Assembly: GCA_024364805.1 (NCBI GenBank)
Contig: CM044526.1
Location: 47,476,426 to 47,497,108, forward strand
Length of the DNA: 20,683 nucleotides
Reading direction: 5' to 3'
From: Euprymna scolopes
Taxonomy: Eukaryota; Mollusca; Cephalopoda; Sepiida; Sepiolidae
The position numbers and the translations under genes are program-made. This document shows, piece after piece, positions 1 to 8,880 of this stretch. The notes beneath the pieces were generated by a model that saw only the letters and a list, made by a program, of their open reading frames with translations, was not told where the DNA came from and made no database searches. Positions within the stretch are counted from its first letter, which is position 1. The number at the start of each line of letters is the position of its first letter.

Positions 1-275
1 GTTCATTATTGAGACGGGCATTGTTCATTATTGAGACGGGTATTGTTTATTATTGAGACGGGTATTATTCATTATTGAGATGGGTATTATTCATTATTGA
101 GATGGGTATTATTCATTATTGAGATGGGTATTATTCATTATTGAGATGGGTATTATTCATTATTGAGATGGGCATTATTCATTATTGAGACTAGCATTAT
201 TCATTATTGAGACGAGCATTATTCATTATTGAGACGAGTATTATTCATTATTGAGATGGGTATTATTTATTATTT
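1..275. repeat. 22-bp minisatellite array, about 12.5 units
   Basis: Twelve full 22-bp units run from base 1 to 264, followed by a degraded partial unit to about 275. Each unit is a variant of attcattattgagaygggta plus tt; the main variation is gacggg, gatggg, gacgag or gactag in the middle. The array starts at the first base, so it probably continues upstream of the window. It abuts the 3' tail of the minus-strand SINE at 276-662, whose A/T-rich end resembles the unit, so the array may have grown from that tail (inference). Confidence 0.93.
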
Positions 276-662
276 CATTTATTGCAAACTATTATCCTCA
301 TGTTTTTTAGTTTCATTACGTTTCGGCCAACTATTCCTCTGGCCTTTGTCAGGTCATAACAGTGGAGCAGATGCCTCCGTTCAGTCTCGAAAGACAATGG
401 ATACCCCCTGTAAGGGCAGCTGCGCATGTAATTGTGAGGCAAGGGTTGCGCAATCTACAACCACACCTCCTGAATCGGCACTCCTTGAGTCCAGTGGCAA
501 GGAGAAGTCCAGGACGACTGGAGACAATGCCGAGATAGGCAGAGAGCATATACAGCACCTGGAAGTCACAAATGGCCACCCATCTGATACTGGCCAGGCT
601 CATCAGTGCTTAACTTTGGTGATCTGATGGGAATCGGTGTGTCAAGCGTGATTATGCCATAT
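276..662 (-). mobile_element. SINE with 5S rRNA-derived head
   Basis: Read on the minus strand, this begins with a stretch that aligns along nearly its whole length with animal 5S rRNA (545-662). A unique body follows, then a tail with the core gccagaggaatagttggccg-aaacgt (about 318-353) and the ending gaggataatagttTGCAATAAA. The same core and ending recur in the opposite orientation at about 851-935, which shows an interspersed repeat rather than unique sequence. 5S-headed SINEs (the SINE3 class) carry an internal pol III promoter; cephalopod SINEs share a conserved core of this style. Open frames across it are incidental. The 5S resemblance is clear by eye; the family name is not known to me. 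Confidence 0.75.
545..662 (-). pseudogene. 5S rRNA-like sequence (SINE head)
   Basis: The minus strand reads tatggcataatcacgcttga, then ...gatcaccaaagttaagca..., ...gcctggccagtatcagatgg..., and ends ...ccaggtgctgtatatgct. These match in order the 5S landmarks GGCCATACCACCCTGA, GATCtcggAAGcTAAGCA (box A), GCCTGGTtAGTAcTtGGATGG (box C area) and CCGGGTGCTGTAGGCT. Substitutions are scattered and the intermediate element and box C are altered (agatgggtggccatttg). It is directly continued by SINE body sequence, so it is more likely a pol III head than a functional 5S gene. Confidence 0.78.
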
Positions 663-960
663 AAACAGTGGATAGACGTTGAATCTCTACGGGTCAGGTG
701 AACATTGTCTGAAGGTAGCAGTTTCAATCCTACCCAAAGCCAACCAGAGGCTTAGTTGGCTAAAACGGTGTGAGACGACAACTATGGAAGGTAGTAATTG
801 CTGAGGATGCAGTTAGGAAATTTGGCATTCCTATCCCATCACAGTTACACCTGAAGAAGATCAGAGGAAAAGTTGGCCGAAACGTGAAACAACTAAAAAT
901 GATGAGGATAATAGTCCGCAATAAAGAAATTTCTCGTTTCATTTTCAGTTTTGGATCCTA
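663..960 (+). mobile_element. SINE tails, one to two partial copies
   Basis: Two core-like motifs lie on the plus strand. The one at about 731-757 reads ccagaggcttagttggctaa-aacg and is preceded by gcagtttcaatcctacc, a possible pol III B box. The one at 851-885 reads ctgaagaagatcagaggaaa-agttggccgaaacgt and runs into aactaaaaatgatgaggata-atagtccgcaataaa. The second matches the tail of the minus-strand 5S-headed SINE almost base for base, so both come from one tail family. No 5S-like head is visible on this side, so the head is truncated or different. Short open frames here are not genes. Confidence 0.6.
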
Positions 961-1099
961 ACGTTTCGCTTTTTCGATCAACAGTCAAAGCTTTTCACTT
1001 CGAGGCTAAAAGACAGCCATGTTAGTTAGTTTTGAATTAATGTTTACATATTTAAAGTGTGTATTTCTCGAGTTTAGAGGCTTAAAATATGATATGAGC

Positions 1100-2035
1100 T
1101 GCCTTCAATAAGTTTCTAGACTTTTTTTTTTTTTTTTTTTTTTTTTTCAGGCATTTAAAATTGTTGTAGACTCTTGAAAATTCAGTATGTTATTGTTATA
1201 CATCTTATGAGATGACTGACCAATTTTTATAATTTCAGGTTCAAATGAACAGCTACAACAGGAATTGGAATACACCCTACTAAAGCATGATTGTAACAGG
1301 TAGTGAATTCAAAAATGCAATCCGGACGCGAGGACACTTTAGAAAAAGGATATGTAATAAAATTTTGTTTTAAACTTGAAAAAATTCCACAAAAACGGAT
1401 AGAATGATTCAAACTGTTTTTGGACCATCTTGCATGAATCGAGCATCAGTTTTTGAGTGGCATAAGAGATTTCAGGAAGGCAGGGAGTCTGAGGGATGAT
1501 GAGAGTTATGGGAGGAGTAATGAAGTCAGAACACCAGAGTTGATTGGCCAAATAAAGAATTTCATGGATAAGTACTGTGGCGTGTCTATAGAGATAATAA
1601 GTGCACAGTTTGTCAGTGTGGGAACTGTACGCAACAATTATTAACAAGGAACTGAAGATGCGGAAGATGTATGCAAAGTTTGTCTCAGGTGTGCTCAGAG
1701 AAAATCAGAAAGGAAGACATTGTCATGGACATCAAGACAGTTCCTCACCCTCCCTATAGTCCAGACCTTGCTCCCTTTGACTTTTGCTTATTCCCTAAGC
1801 TCAAGGAAAACCTCAGAGGTTGTCGTCATGAGAAGACAATTGAGATGAAAGAGGCTGTGACGAGAGTCATTGACACGCTCAAGAAAACTTCCAAAAGGTC
1901 TTCCGGAAGTTGTTAGAACGGTACAACAAGTGTGTTACAGCCGGATAAGATTACTTTGAAGGGTACTAAAGTTTCATGTGCGTACTATCAATAAAAGTGC
2001 CGATACGAAAAAAGTCTGGAAACTTATTGAAGGCA
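1100..2035 (+). mobile_element. mariner transposon, internally deleted, broken transposase
   Basis: Terminal inverted repeats are clear: tgccttcaataagtttctag-acttttt at 1100-1127 pairs with its reverse complement at 2008-2035, 27 of 28 bases. This is the usual mariner end (..caataagtttcc/tagacttttt). Between them lie mariner transposase pieces in several frames: CFKLEKIPQKRIE and MIQTVFGPSCMNRASVFEWH from about 1360; RTPELIGQIKNFMDKY (HTH region) to about 1644; MRKMYAKFV at about 1657; then HPPYSPDLAPFDFCLFPKL at about 1746-1800, which keeps the third catalytic Asp of the D34D triad. The family is about 345 residues; the central stretch with the first two acidic residues is missing and at least three frameshifts break the rest, including one at the IE/MIQ join (~1404) and one near 1480. 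It cannot code a working enzyme. No clean TA duplication is seen at the ends. Confidence 0.9.
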
Positions 2036-2316
2036 TAAATTTCAACTCTAAACGACTCTTCATATATTACTGTTTCACAAAAAAAAAATTTTAATACCGA
2101 CAAGAAATTAATTTCTCACTATCAGCTCAATACGGCATTAGGAACGCAATAGTTGCAAATTTACTGCGAATCGTGAATGGAAAATATTAGTCACGCATGT
2201 CAAGTGCTGTTTGTCAATTTATCTCGGCATCGAAAGATGGTAAAATCAGCACTATTAAAGGTTACGAAACTGCGTGCGCTATCCAATCAGAGAGCACTAG
2301 GCGCGACAGAGAAATA
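2036..2316. other. non-coding stretch, nothing recognised
   Basis: There is no convincing frame or RNA. It contains ccaatcagagagcactaggc and the GC-richer gcgcgac just before the inverted-repeat element, unlike the AT-rich surroundings. It may belong to an uncharacterised DNA element that ends in the foldback arms, but this cannot be shown here. Confidence 0.4.
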
Positions 2317-2763
2317 GCTTGTTAAGATATGGTTAACAAATCGATGTTTTAAATACATCCTTTTAAGCAAAAACAATATTGTGTACTTAGTTGTCATGTA
2401 GAAAATAGTGATATATCCAAAAATTATGAAAATTCATTTAATAGAACAATCGCTAAGTCTATCATTATAGACAACAAATATTGTAGCAATGAGCAAGTAA
2501 TCTAAAATATTCATTCCGGAGTTATGTCCCTTGCATTTAGACTCCTACCGTCTACTTTATAACATCTAAGAAAAATGCAATTTTACCCTATTTTCCGTAA
2601 AAGTTAATTTTAACTATAAATAACTTTATACTTGATGATTTTTCATAATTTTTGAATATATTACTATTTTCGGCATGAAAATTATATTGTTTTCGCTTAA
2701 AATGACTTTCTTTTTTTTTTTTCCCCCCCCTTAAATCAATCTTTCAACTGTATTTTAACAAGC
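2317..2763. mobile_element. foldback (inverted-repeat) element, copy 1
   Basis: The left arm, about 2317-2446 (gcttgttaagatatgg ... ttttaagcaaaaacaatatt ... aaaattatgaaaattcat), is the inverted counterpart of the right arm at about 2628-2763 (atgatttttcataattttt ... aatattgttttcgcttaaaa ... ttttaacaagc). The arms are diverged but collinear for about 130 bp, with a loop of about 180 bp. The right arm carries an added T-run and C-run. A second, interrupted copy lies at 12157-13379. With no coding potential this is a MITE or foldback transposon; the superfamily is unknown and no target duplication was identified. Confidence 0.72.
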
Positions 2764-2996
2764 ATCCCAAAATCAGTCTCAGATTATTCATCTGCTAAAG
2801 AACATGGTGTCACTACCTATTCAACTTTTAGGTTTTTAAATGCTTGCAAATGGATTTGAAGGATGGAAACCTGACTAAAATCAATTATTCAATTTGGATT
2901 ATATAGCTTTTGGATTTACTGCTATTGTTGATTTTATTATTTAGTTTTTGGTGAGAAGTTATCAAACAGTTCAATGCTGCTATCTAAGTTGAAGTG
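2764..2996. other. AT-rich non-coding stretch
   Basis: No gene, RNA or repeat is recognised here. Confidence 0.4.
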
Positions 2997-3125
2997 TCGT
3001 CTGATATCAAAGCAGCCTAATTTGGCTTTAAAAAAATTTGTAGCATCATCTGACTAATTTGGCTTAAAAAAGTTTGAAACGTTGTCTAATATTAAAACAG
3101 TCTAATTTGGCTTAAAAAAAAATAG
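2997..3125. repeat. diverged tandem repeat, three units
   Basis: Three successive blocks of about 36-52 bp share ctaatttggcttaaaaaa preceded by a gtctgatatcaaagcag-like lead. Unit length varies because the second block lacks part of the lead. Non-coding. Confidence 0.7.
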
Positions 3126-3284
3126 AATACTTTGAAAAACTGAAAGAATCTATATAACAAATATTAAAAGTGAGAAAAGAGAAAAGTTAGTTGCACTTGA
3201 AGAAGAGATGCGTATGGAGCTTTCCAAAACTTTTCAGTTCTGTTTGAAAATCATCAAATTTCACATTATTTTGTAATACTTTTG

Positions 3285-3472
3285 CATAAAGAAATTTAAA
3301 GAGTATTGTATTTTTTGAATGTAAACCTTTTTTCTTTTCTTTTTTTTATTAAAAAAATACCTTATACACTTTCTTTTGAATAAACAAATTTAGATAGTCT
3401 TGTGTTTTGTGAATGTAAACTTTTTTTTTTTTTTTTTTTTTTTAATTAAAAAAAAGTTCCTTATACACATTT
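3285..3472. repeat. imperfect tandem duplication, about 95-bp unit
   Basis: Unit 1 (about 3288-3372) and unit 2 (about 3383-3472) share in order: aaatttaaagagtattgt / aaatttagatagtcttgt, ttgaatgtaaac, a T-run, attaaaaaaa, and ccttatacac. They differ mainly in homopolymer length. It lies next to an hAT-like end and may be internal to that element. Confidence 0.75.
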
Positions 3473-3478
3473 ATGTAC

Positions 3479-3512
3479 ATGGGGCTTCTCAAAAATGGTT
3501 GAAAACCACTGA
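3479..3512 (-). mobile_element. hAT-type terminal sequence
   Basis: Read on the minus strand this is cagtggttttcaaccatttt-tgagaagcccc, the classic CAGTGGTTyTCAACC start of many hAT transposons. Only this end is seen; the matching end was not found upstream, so the copy is truncated or too diverged. Confidence 0.6.
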
Positions 3513-3787
3513 AGTAAACAGATAAAGTGTTGCAGATTCTGAAAGAGATCCAGCCTGTGAAACAAACGATTATATATAGAAAATATAATTCGCTTATTAG
3601 TGTTTTCCTTTTGGAGAGAAGAATTTTGGCAGTGTGGCAACATGAAAGAATTATAGGTAAAAAAAGTTGTGATTCAGAACAAGACGTGTCCTTTGCTGGT
3701 ACCATTGTTCCTGTTCAAGAATTGTCTCCAGTGTTAATTGTCTGGTTGTGAACTATTCGATTTTATGTGTGTGAACATTGACACATA
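3513..3787. other. non-coding stretch, unassigned
   Basis: An open frame of 74 codons exists (3527-3751), but it has no recognised domain, no clear splice context and lies between two transposon ends. I treat it as chance or element-derived. Confidence 0.35.
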
Positions 3788-3789
3788 TA

Positions 3790-4652
3790 CAGGGTGAAAT
3801 GATAAAATCGTCGCCCTATAAAAGACGACATGATTCCATTTCCGTCTGATGAAAACAAGTTTTCTTTTTTTGTTGCAGATCATCTACTAGTTGGCTAGTT
3901 GTATACAAATCCAAAGAGCAATAGGGGCCTTCTTTCATGTTTGAAAGAGAACGAGCGTACAACTTATGCTCTATACCGATCCAGGTTATGACAACAGGAC
4001 CATTGCCACCACCCTCAAGATGCATCGCTGGATTACCACAAATAACAGGGATGTACCCAGGGGGATGAAAACAAAGTTCCCAGTCACAGATATGGTCTTT
4101 GTTGTGGTTTCAAGTGAGGACCACATCATACCACTTTACAAGTCGACTTGAAAGTCAACATCAAAGTGTATCTGGATGTGCTGAGAGTGTGGTGATCCCC
4201 GGATACAATCAGGTGGCCACTGCTATACCCTGGGTGTGGCAGCAGGACCCTGCACTGACCAACAAGTCTAAAGAGACCCAGGACCCTTCAGAAGGGGTGT
4301 TACGACTTTGTACCCTTCTCTCTCTGGTCCTGCCTCCTCCTCCTCCAATCTGAACCCGCTGGACTACTTTGTTTGGTCATATGTCGAAAAAAAATCACCA
4401 ACATGACCTCCCACCCCACAACTGATCACTGCCATGTGCTGAGTATTTTCTGAGCTTCCATCGGCACTTGTGGAAAAGGCATGCTCCCAGTTCTAGACCC
4501 GTATTGAGGCTGAAGGCGGCTACATTGAATAGATTTCAGCTCTACTATAAAATCAAGTTACCTGAATTGATTTTTTTTTTTTTCAATGAATGTTTAAAAA
4601 TAAAGCTGAAGTGTTGTTTTCTTTAGGGCAATACTTTTATTGTTCCACTCTG
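3790..4652 (+). mobile_element. Tc1/mariner-superfamily element with TA duplications, deleted
   Basis: The left end cagggtgaaatgataaaatc (3790) pairs with the right end ...ttttattgttccactctg (to 4652); 21 of the outer 29 bases match as inverted repeats and both close with a GCCCTA block. TA flanks both sides (3788-3789 and 4653-4654). Inside is the catalytic part of a transposase: YTDPGYDNRT and MKTKFPVTDMVFVVVSSEDH (3966-4150), VNIKVYLDVL in a shifted frame (about 4150), WQQDPALTNKSKETQ (about 4236), LNPLDYFVWSYV in another frame (about 4350), and EAEGGYIE near 4512. The N-terminal DNA-binding part is missing and several frameshifts break the rest, so it is non-autonomous. A reversed copy lies at 14483-15394. 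The subfamily (perhaps maT-like, from the LNPLDY motif) is uncertain. Confidence 0.88.
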
Positions 4653-4654
4653 TA

Positions 4655-6060
4655 TGTATACACATTCCTTAGACAATAGGAGCTGCAATGAACAGATATG
4701 TAAGCATATATTTATATAGACAAGAATATACACCCGTCAGTTATACACATAGTATGTAACAATACTATTCAAATTGATTACTTTTGCTGAAAAGTTTTTA
4801 ATATTATGGGGGAGAGGCTAATTAAAAATGGCTGATACCGGAAGAGAAATCAACACAGAATTATAATTTTAGCACATAAAAAAAATAAAAACATTAATTT
4901 ACTTAGAGTACGGGAAATATTAAAAAATGTTCAATACGCGTTATATTGAAGTTTTATTCTAATGGCAAAAAAATAAAAACAATGAATGGATCAGTTTATT
5001 TTGTACCCCGACAATAAGTGCGATGTTTTTTTTTTTTTTTTCTGATTGTTTTCCAAATTCCTCAGAGGGGAGCAGTACCAAGCTTTTAAGCACACAAGAA
5101 GTACAAAAAAAAAAAAGAAATGATGCAAAATGATCATTTTGTGGCATTAACATTTTTATCATCATTGTGGGGCGCATTTTCCACTTGGTGCTAATTATGA
5201 ACCCACGTGACTTATTTTTCACCATTCCTTCCAATCCAGAGCCAGTTGGTTGATGGATGCCCAACTGTTGAGAGATGTCCAATCAAAAACATTTTCTCTC
5301 CACCTTCTCCTTGGCTTCCCTCTGCCTCTTTTGCTTTCTAACGTACCCCCAAATTAAATTATATAGATCATTATTTATTAAAGCATGTGAAAGGATATTT
5401 ATTTCTAAATAAAATGGTGGTATTTTGAGAACTTAGTGTTTTTGTTTTTTTAAATATGACTATTTCAGTAGAACTACCTTGAAATTTGTAATTATCCAAA
5501 GCATTTTATGGTTGTGCTAATTGCATCCAATATATAGTAATGATTTCAAAAGTTTAAAAACAAAAAAGAAGTTTCTTGGGTGCCATCAGCTAGAATTGAA
5601 ACCAAAAGCTTCAGCTCTCCAGCGGTATTCACTACCATAAGAACCAAGGACAGATGGATGTTAAAACTTTTATAATTAACGCAGTTTAATGTATAAATGT
5701 ATATTTGTGCATGCGTAGAGGAACACTTTAAGTTGACTTATGCCTGCCAAGTTCTAGTTTTCAGTTTTAACTGCTTTAGCAGCTATAAACTAAATCAAAT
5801 TTGTTCCATGGGTCCTAATCTCCTATATATAAAGTTGCTAGTCTGCAGACCGAAATTGACAAAGTAGTTTGGTAGAGACCATTCTGCACATGTACACACA
5901 TATAGACACGGTCATTTTTATATGTAGATTTTTTTTTCCTCATCATTTTTGCCTATCTGAAGAAGGCATTCATTACCGTCTAACCTAAACATATGAACGG
6001 AATAATTTTTTTTTTTTTTTCTCCATCATTTCTTTCTTATTATTCTTTGTATATTTTCAG
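4655..6060. other. AT-rich intron or 5' flank, mostly unassigned
   Basis: There are no convincing exons before 6061. It holds homopolymer T and A runs, a possible minus-strand tRNA-like SINE head at 5585-5645, and a ctgaagaaggc motif at 5956-5966 reminiscent of the SINE core. The last 50 bases form the polypyrimidine tract of the acceptor at 6060. Confidence 0.4.
5585..5645 (-). mobile_element. possible tRNA-like SINE head
   Basis: On the minus strand, tggtagtgaataccgctgga (A-box-like) is followed about 34 bases later by ggtttcaattctagctgat, close to the pol III B box GGTTCRANNCC. The spacing is right for a tRNA-derived head, but no cloverleaf was confirmed and no second copy is in the window. 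Confidence 0.35.
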
Positions 6061-6215
6061 GTGGAGGGGAGCCAGATCCCCACGAAAAGGGCCACACATC
6101 TACCACAGATCGTTCCAGCATCTCCAATGCTAATAAATCAAACTTGAAGAAGTCAGCTTCTGGCAAAGATGATTTTGTATTTTCTGGGAAAGATATTCCC
6201 TCTGATTTATATGGG
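6061..6215 (+). CDS. internal exon of repeat-rich polar protein gene (first visible)
   Basis: First visible exon of the only convincing host gene. A long pyrimidine tract and ttttcag precede it and gtaagt follows. The length is 155 bases: two bases finish a split codon, then 51 codons are open to the exact splice border (phase 0). The peptide runs from GGEPDPHEKGHTSTTDRSS through NANKSNLKKSASGKDD to FVFSGKDIPSDLYG; it is hydrophilic, Ser/Lys/Asp-rich and has no signal or membrane segment. The other two forward frames have stops. Its phase matches the next exon, giving ..SDLYG-LPAEFG... No start codon is visible, so earlier exons lie upstream or were not recognised. The protein family is unknown to me. 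Confidence 0.82.
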
Positions 6216-6864
6216 GTAAGTAAATGTGGGTTAATTAATAACCTTTGTTAGTTAATTATGAAGTAAATAAAGAAAACTTACCTTTCTTACTTAAAAATGA
6301 CTTCATACAGACAACTCCCAGTTACCAATTCTTAAAGCACACATCTCAAATCAAACAAGGGGAGGCAACTCCTCACATGGTTCAAGGGACAAAACTCTTT
6401 TAATCTTCAAAATATTAAAACCCAATTCAACATTGATTAATTTCCAATACTGCACGGCAAGGTTTTAAGTCGGTTTTCCAATACAATTCTTTGAGCTTCA
6501 CAAGTTTTTTTTTTTTTTTGTTTTTTTTTTTTCGGTTATTGTCTACTTCTCTGTAACTCCTTGGAACGTTTCTTTGTTTCTATGGAGTTACACGTTTAAC
6601 AAAAACGTTTAAGTTTCAATATGTACACAACGATTTAAGAAAACATAGTGCATTAGGCACCTGTAGCCAGACACCTTTCACAAACTTCTCTATTTCATTA
6701 CCATAGCTCTGTTGGGCAATAACAATGATTATTGATTTGTCTGATCCATGATAATAACAGGTCTTGAATCTCAACAGTAGAATTTACTGAACCAAACAAA
6801 CTTAATCCGTTTTTGTGCCAAGGTTAGAAGCTGTTTTCACAACTTTTTTACTTCAGAAAGCCAA

Positions 6865-7220
6865 GGCCCTGTCGGTGGGGCATTAGAATATGCCGACTGC
6901 CTCCCCCTTTCCCCTGCAGAGGGTAAAAGTCCCTCAATGGGGGTCCTGGATATGACCTTAAACTATATCCAGTGGTGAGGCCCCAGCTTGTGGGCTTTGG
7001 GGAGTGTGGAGACACCCTTTAATTACCATTGCTCCCAGGTCCACTCTGACCTGGAGTGGTAGTACCTGTTAGGGTCCTAACTATGGGTTAAATAGAAACC
7101 AACGTGAAAACAACAAATATATTCTATTAAAAAAATTTTTTCTTCAAAATCTTTGGATTCGGCATTAAATAACCCGAAAAGGGTTGATATGCGGTAAAAC
7201 AAAAACAACCAACCAACCAA
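6865..7220 (+). mobile_element. unclassified retroposon, copy 1 (longest)
   Basis: This is the longest of three copies. It is flanked by a perfect 12-bp direct repeat tcagaaagccaa at 6853-6864 and 7221-7232, the mark of retroposition. The 3' end (ggattcggcattaaataacc ... gggttgatatgc ... taaaacaaaaacaaccaacc) is shared by all copies, while the 5' start differs. No protein frame or clear tRNA head is visible; the 5' portion 6865-6935 (ggccctgtcggtggggcatt...) occurs only here. Copies 1 and 2 differ at only about 8 positions over 275 bases, so the family moved recently. It could be a SINE or the 3' UTR of a LINE. Confidence 0.88.
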
Positions 7221-7232
7221 TCAGAAAGCCAA

Positions 7233-8323
7233 CTTCACAGAATTTTGTTTTCCTGCTAAATCACTGAACCTGCCAAACGGTTCTATTGCTTCTCAAGCAC
7301 TGAGATATAGCAGAGATAAATACCGAGAATGTATTACAATTGATTTAATTTCAGATTTTCATTTTTAAGAAGAAAAATATGCCATGGTCGTTTGCATGCG
7401 CAGCCTGTCAAATGCGATGATAATTTGCACGTCCATTTTTCAACCTGCTGCAAACTCCTTTTGTAACTTCAGCATAACTTCTGGCACCAGTGGATTATCA
7501 GTTTTCACAGCCATGTCACGGGTACATTCAACTTTATGAGAGTTGTTGACAATGTTAGAGGAAAATATGCGGTTGCGTGATGTTACACCAATGTTTAAAC
7601 CTCGGCCTCTACACAAGTTTCTTGTCCGTCTTTGTTTTTTCTCCAACTTTGGTTTGCTTTAGTTCGCCATTCCTTTTGGATTGGGGAACATCACCTCTTT
7701 GACGGTCATCTCTTTCGCCCCAGTCAAAGCGACCACTGCCAATTTGACCAGCGGGTTGACTATTTAATATTTGATATTTGTACACTGATCCACTCAAAAC
7801 TGGAAACATTTTTAATTAAATTAATAAAACTCCAACGGCTACTACTAAAAACATCCCCTCTTAACCCTAACTCTAACCCCCATCATAAATGGCTCTCTCG
7901 ATATAAAAAAAAGAAAAAAATAAGGTCTTGATAACTATCCCCCCTCCCCTAACAAAATCATACCTAAACTTTAAGGTCCATTGCCTCCCCCATGTCCACT
8001 GACTGCTAGTGCACTCTCTTAACTTCCAAACGCAGCTTTTTATGCCTATTCCTCTCAGCTTCTGACTTTTTTTTAGTCTTGTCTTTAAAAACACGTCCTT
8101 TTTTTTCTTTTTTTTTCCACTGGCTGGCTCGATCTTTTTATAAATAACAATTATTCCTGCAAGTAACTATATCTTCGCTTGAATCGTTTCTTGCATACGC
8201 AAAAGATACACAGGAACTACCTGCATCATCTATCAAGGAAAACATTTTTTTAATCCGGGAATGATAAACGCGGAAACATTAAACTACACCCTGGAATTAA
8301 TGGCTGTTCCAAATCTTTTGTCT
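7233..8323 (-). pseudogene. coding-like minus-strand remnant, unrecognised
   Basis: The minus strand contains several peptide-like stretches with balanced composition but stops between them: MFSLIDDAGSSCVSFAYARN with DSSEDIVTC (about 8256-8150), VFKDKTKKKSEAERNRHKKL then RLEVKRV in another frame (about 8095-8010), QPAGQIGSGRFDWGERDDRQ (about 7755-7690) and SRNRIFSSNIVNNSHKVECT with TDNPLVPEVMLKLQKEF (about 7590-7445). They may be a decayed retrocopy of an mRNA or part of an unknown element. I do not recognise any domain, and one reading (chance frames in spacer DNA) is not excluded. Confidence 0.25.
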
Positions 8324-8335
8324 TCCTAAAGAAAG

Positions 8336-8611
8336 GGTCCTGGATATGACCTTAAACTATATCCAGTGGTGAGGCCCCAGCTTGTGGACTTTGGGGAGTG
8401 TGGAGCCACCCTTTAATTACCATTGCTCCCAGGTCCACTCTGACCCGGAGTGGTAGTACCTGTTAGGGTCCCAACTATGGGTTAAATAGAAACCAACGTG
8501 AAAACAACAAATATATTCTATTAAAAAAAATTTTTCTTCAAAATCTTTGGATTCGGCATTAAATAACCCGGAAAGGGTTGATATGCCGTAAAACAAAAAT
8601 CAACCAACCAA
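8336..8611 (+). mobile_element. unclassified retroposon, copy 2 (5'-truncated)
   Basis: It starts at ggtcctggatatgacc, an internal point of copy 1, and ends with the same tail. It is flanked by a perfect 12-bp duplication tcctaaagaaag at 8324-8335 and 8612-8623. It is about 97% identical to copy 1 by eye. Confidence 0.9.
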
Positions 8612-8623
8612 TCCTAAAGAAAG

Positions 8624-8869
8624 AGGTAATATCTTTTCACTATATTTTTGTCCAAAGTCAAATATTCCATAAATTTCATTTTTTGTACAACCAACAGTAA
8701 CTCCTTCTTTAACTCACTACCTAAACTGGACGAAGAGTTTCCCTCACGAAAGAACTTATATGTATTTATCTGTTTTGCTTTTTGTTTTTTTGTATTTCGT
8801 TACTTGCTTTGCAAGTACTGATATAATCTCAGGTACCCCTTTTAAAAAATATACCGACATAGTATAAAC
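8624..8869. other. spacer between retroposon copies
   Basis: AT-rich sequence with no gene or repeat recognised. Confidence 0.4.
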
Positions 8870-8880
8870 CCCCCTCCATA

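Noticed and set aside
1-275. CRISPR-like array
   Set aside because: Contiguous 22-bp units without spacers in a eukaryotic context; it is a minisatellite.
229-627. 132-codon open frame
   Set aside because: It starts inside the 22-bp minisatellite and runs antisense through the 5S-headed SINE; no domain or gene signals.
3527-3751. Possible upstream exon of the host gene
   Set aside because: A gttgcag precedes it, but no donor with fitting phase, no similarity to the polar protein, and it sits between transposon ends.
4959-5282. 107-codon minus-strand frame
   Set aside because: Crosses A/T homopolymers (Phe and Lys runs) and shows no domain; probably chance.
7858-7880. Telomere-like ttaaccctaactctaacccc
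   Set aside because: Only about three imperfect units; far too short for an interstitial telomeric array.
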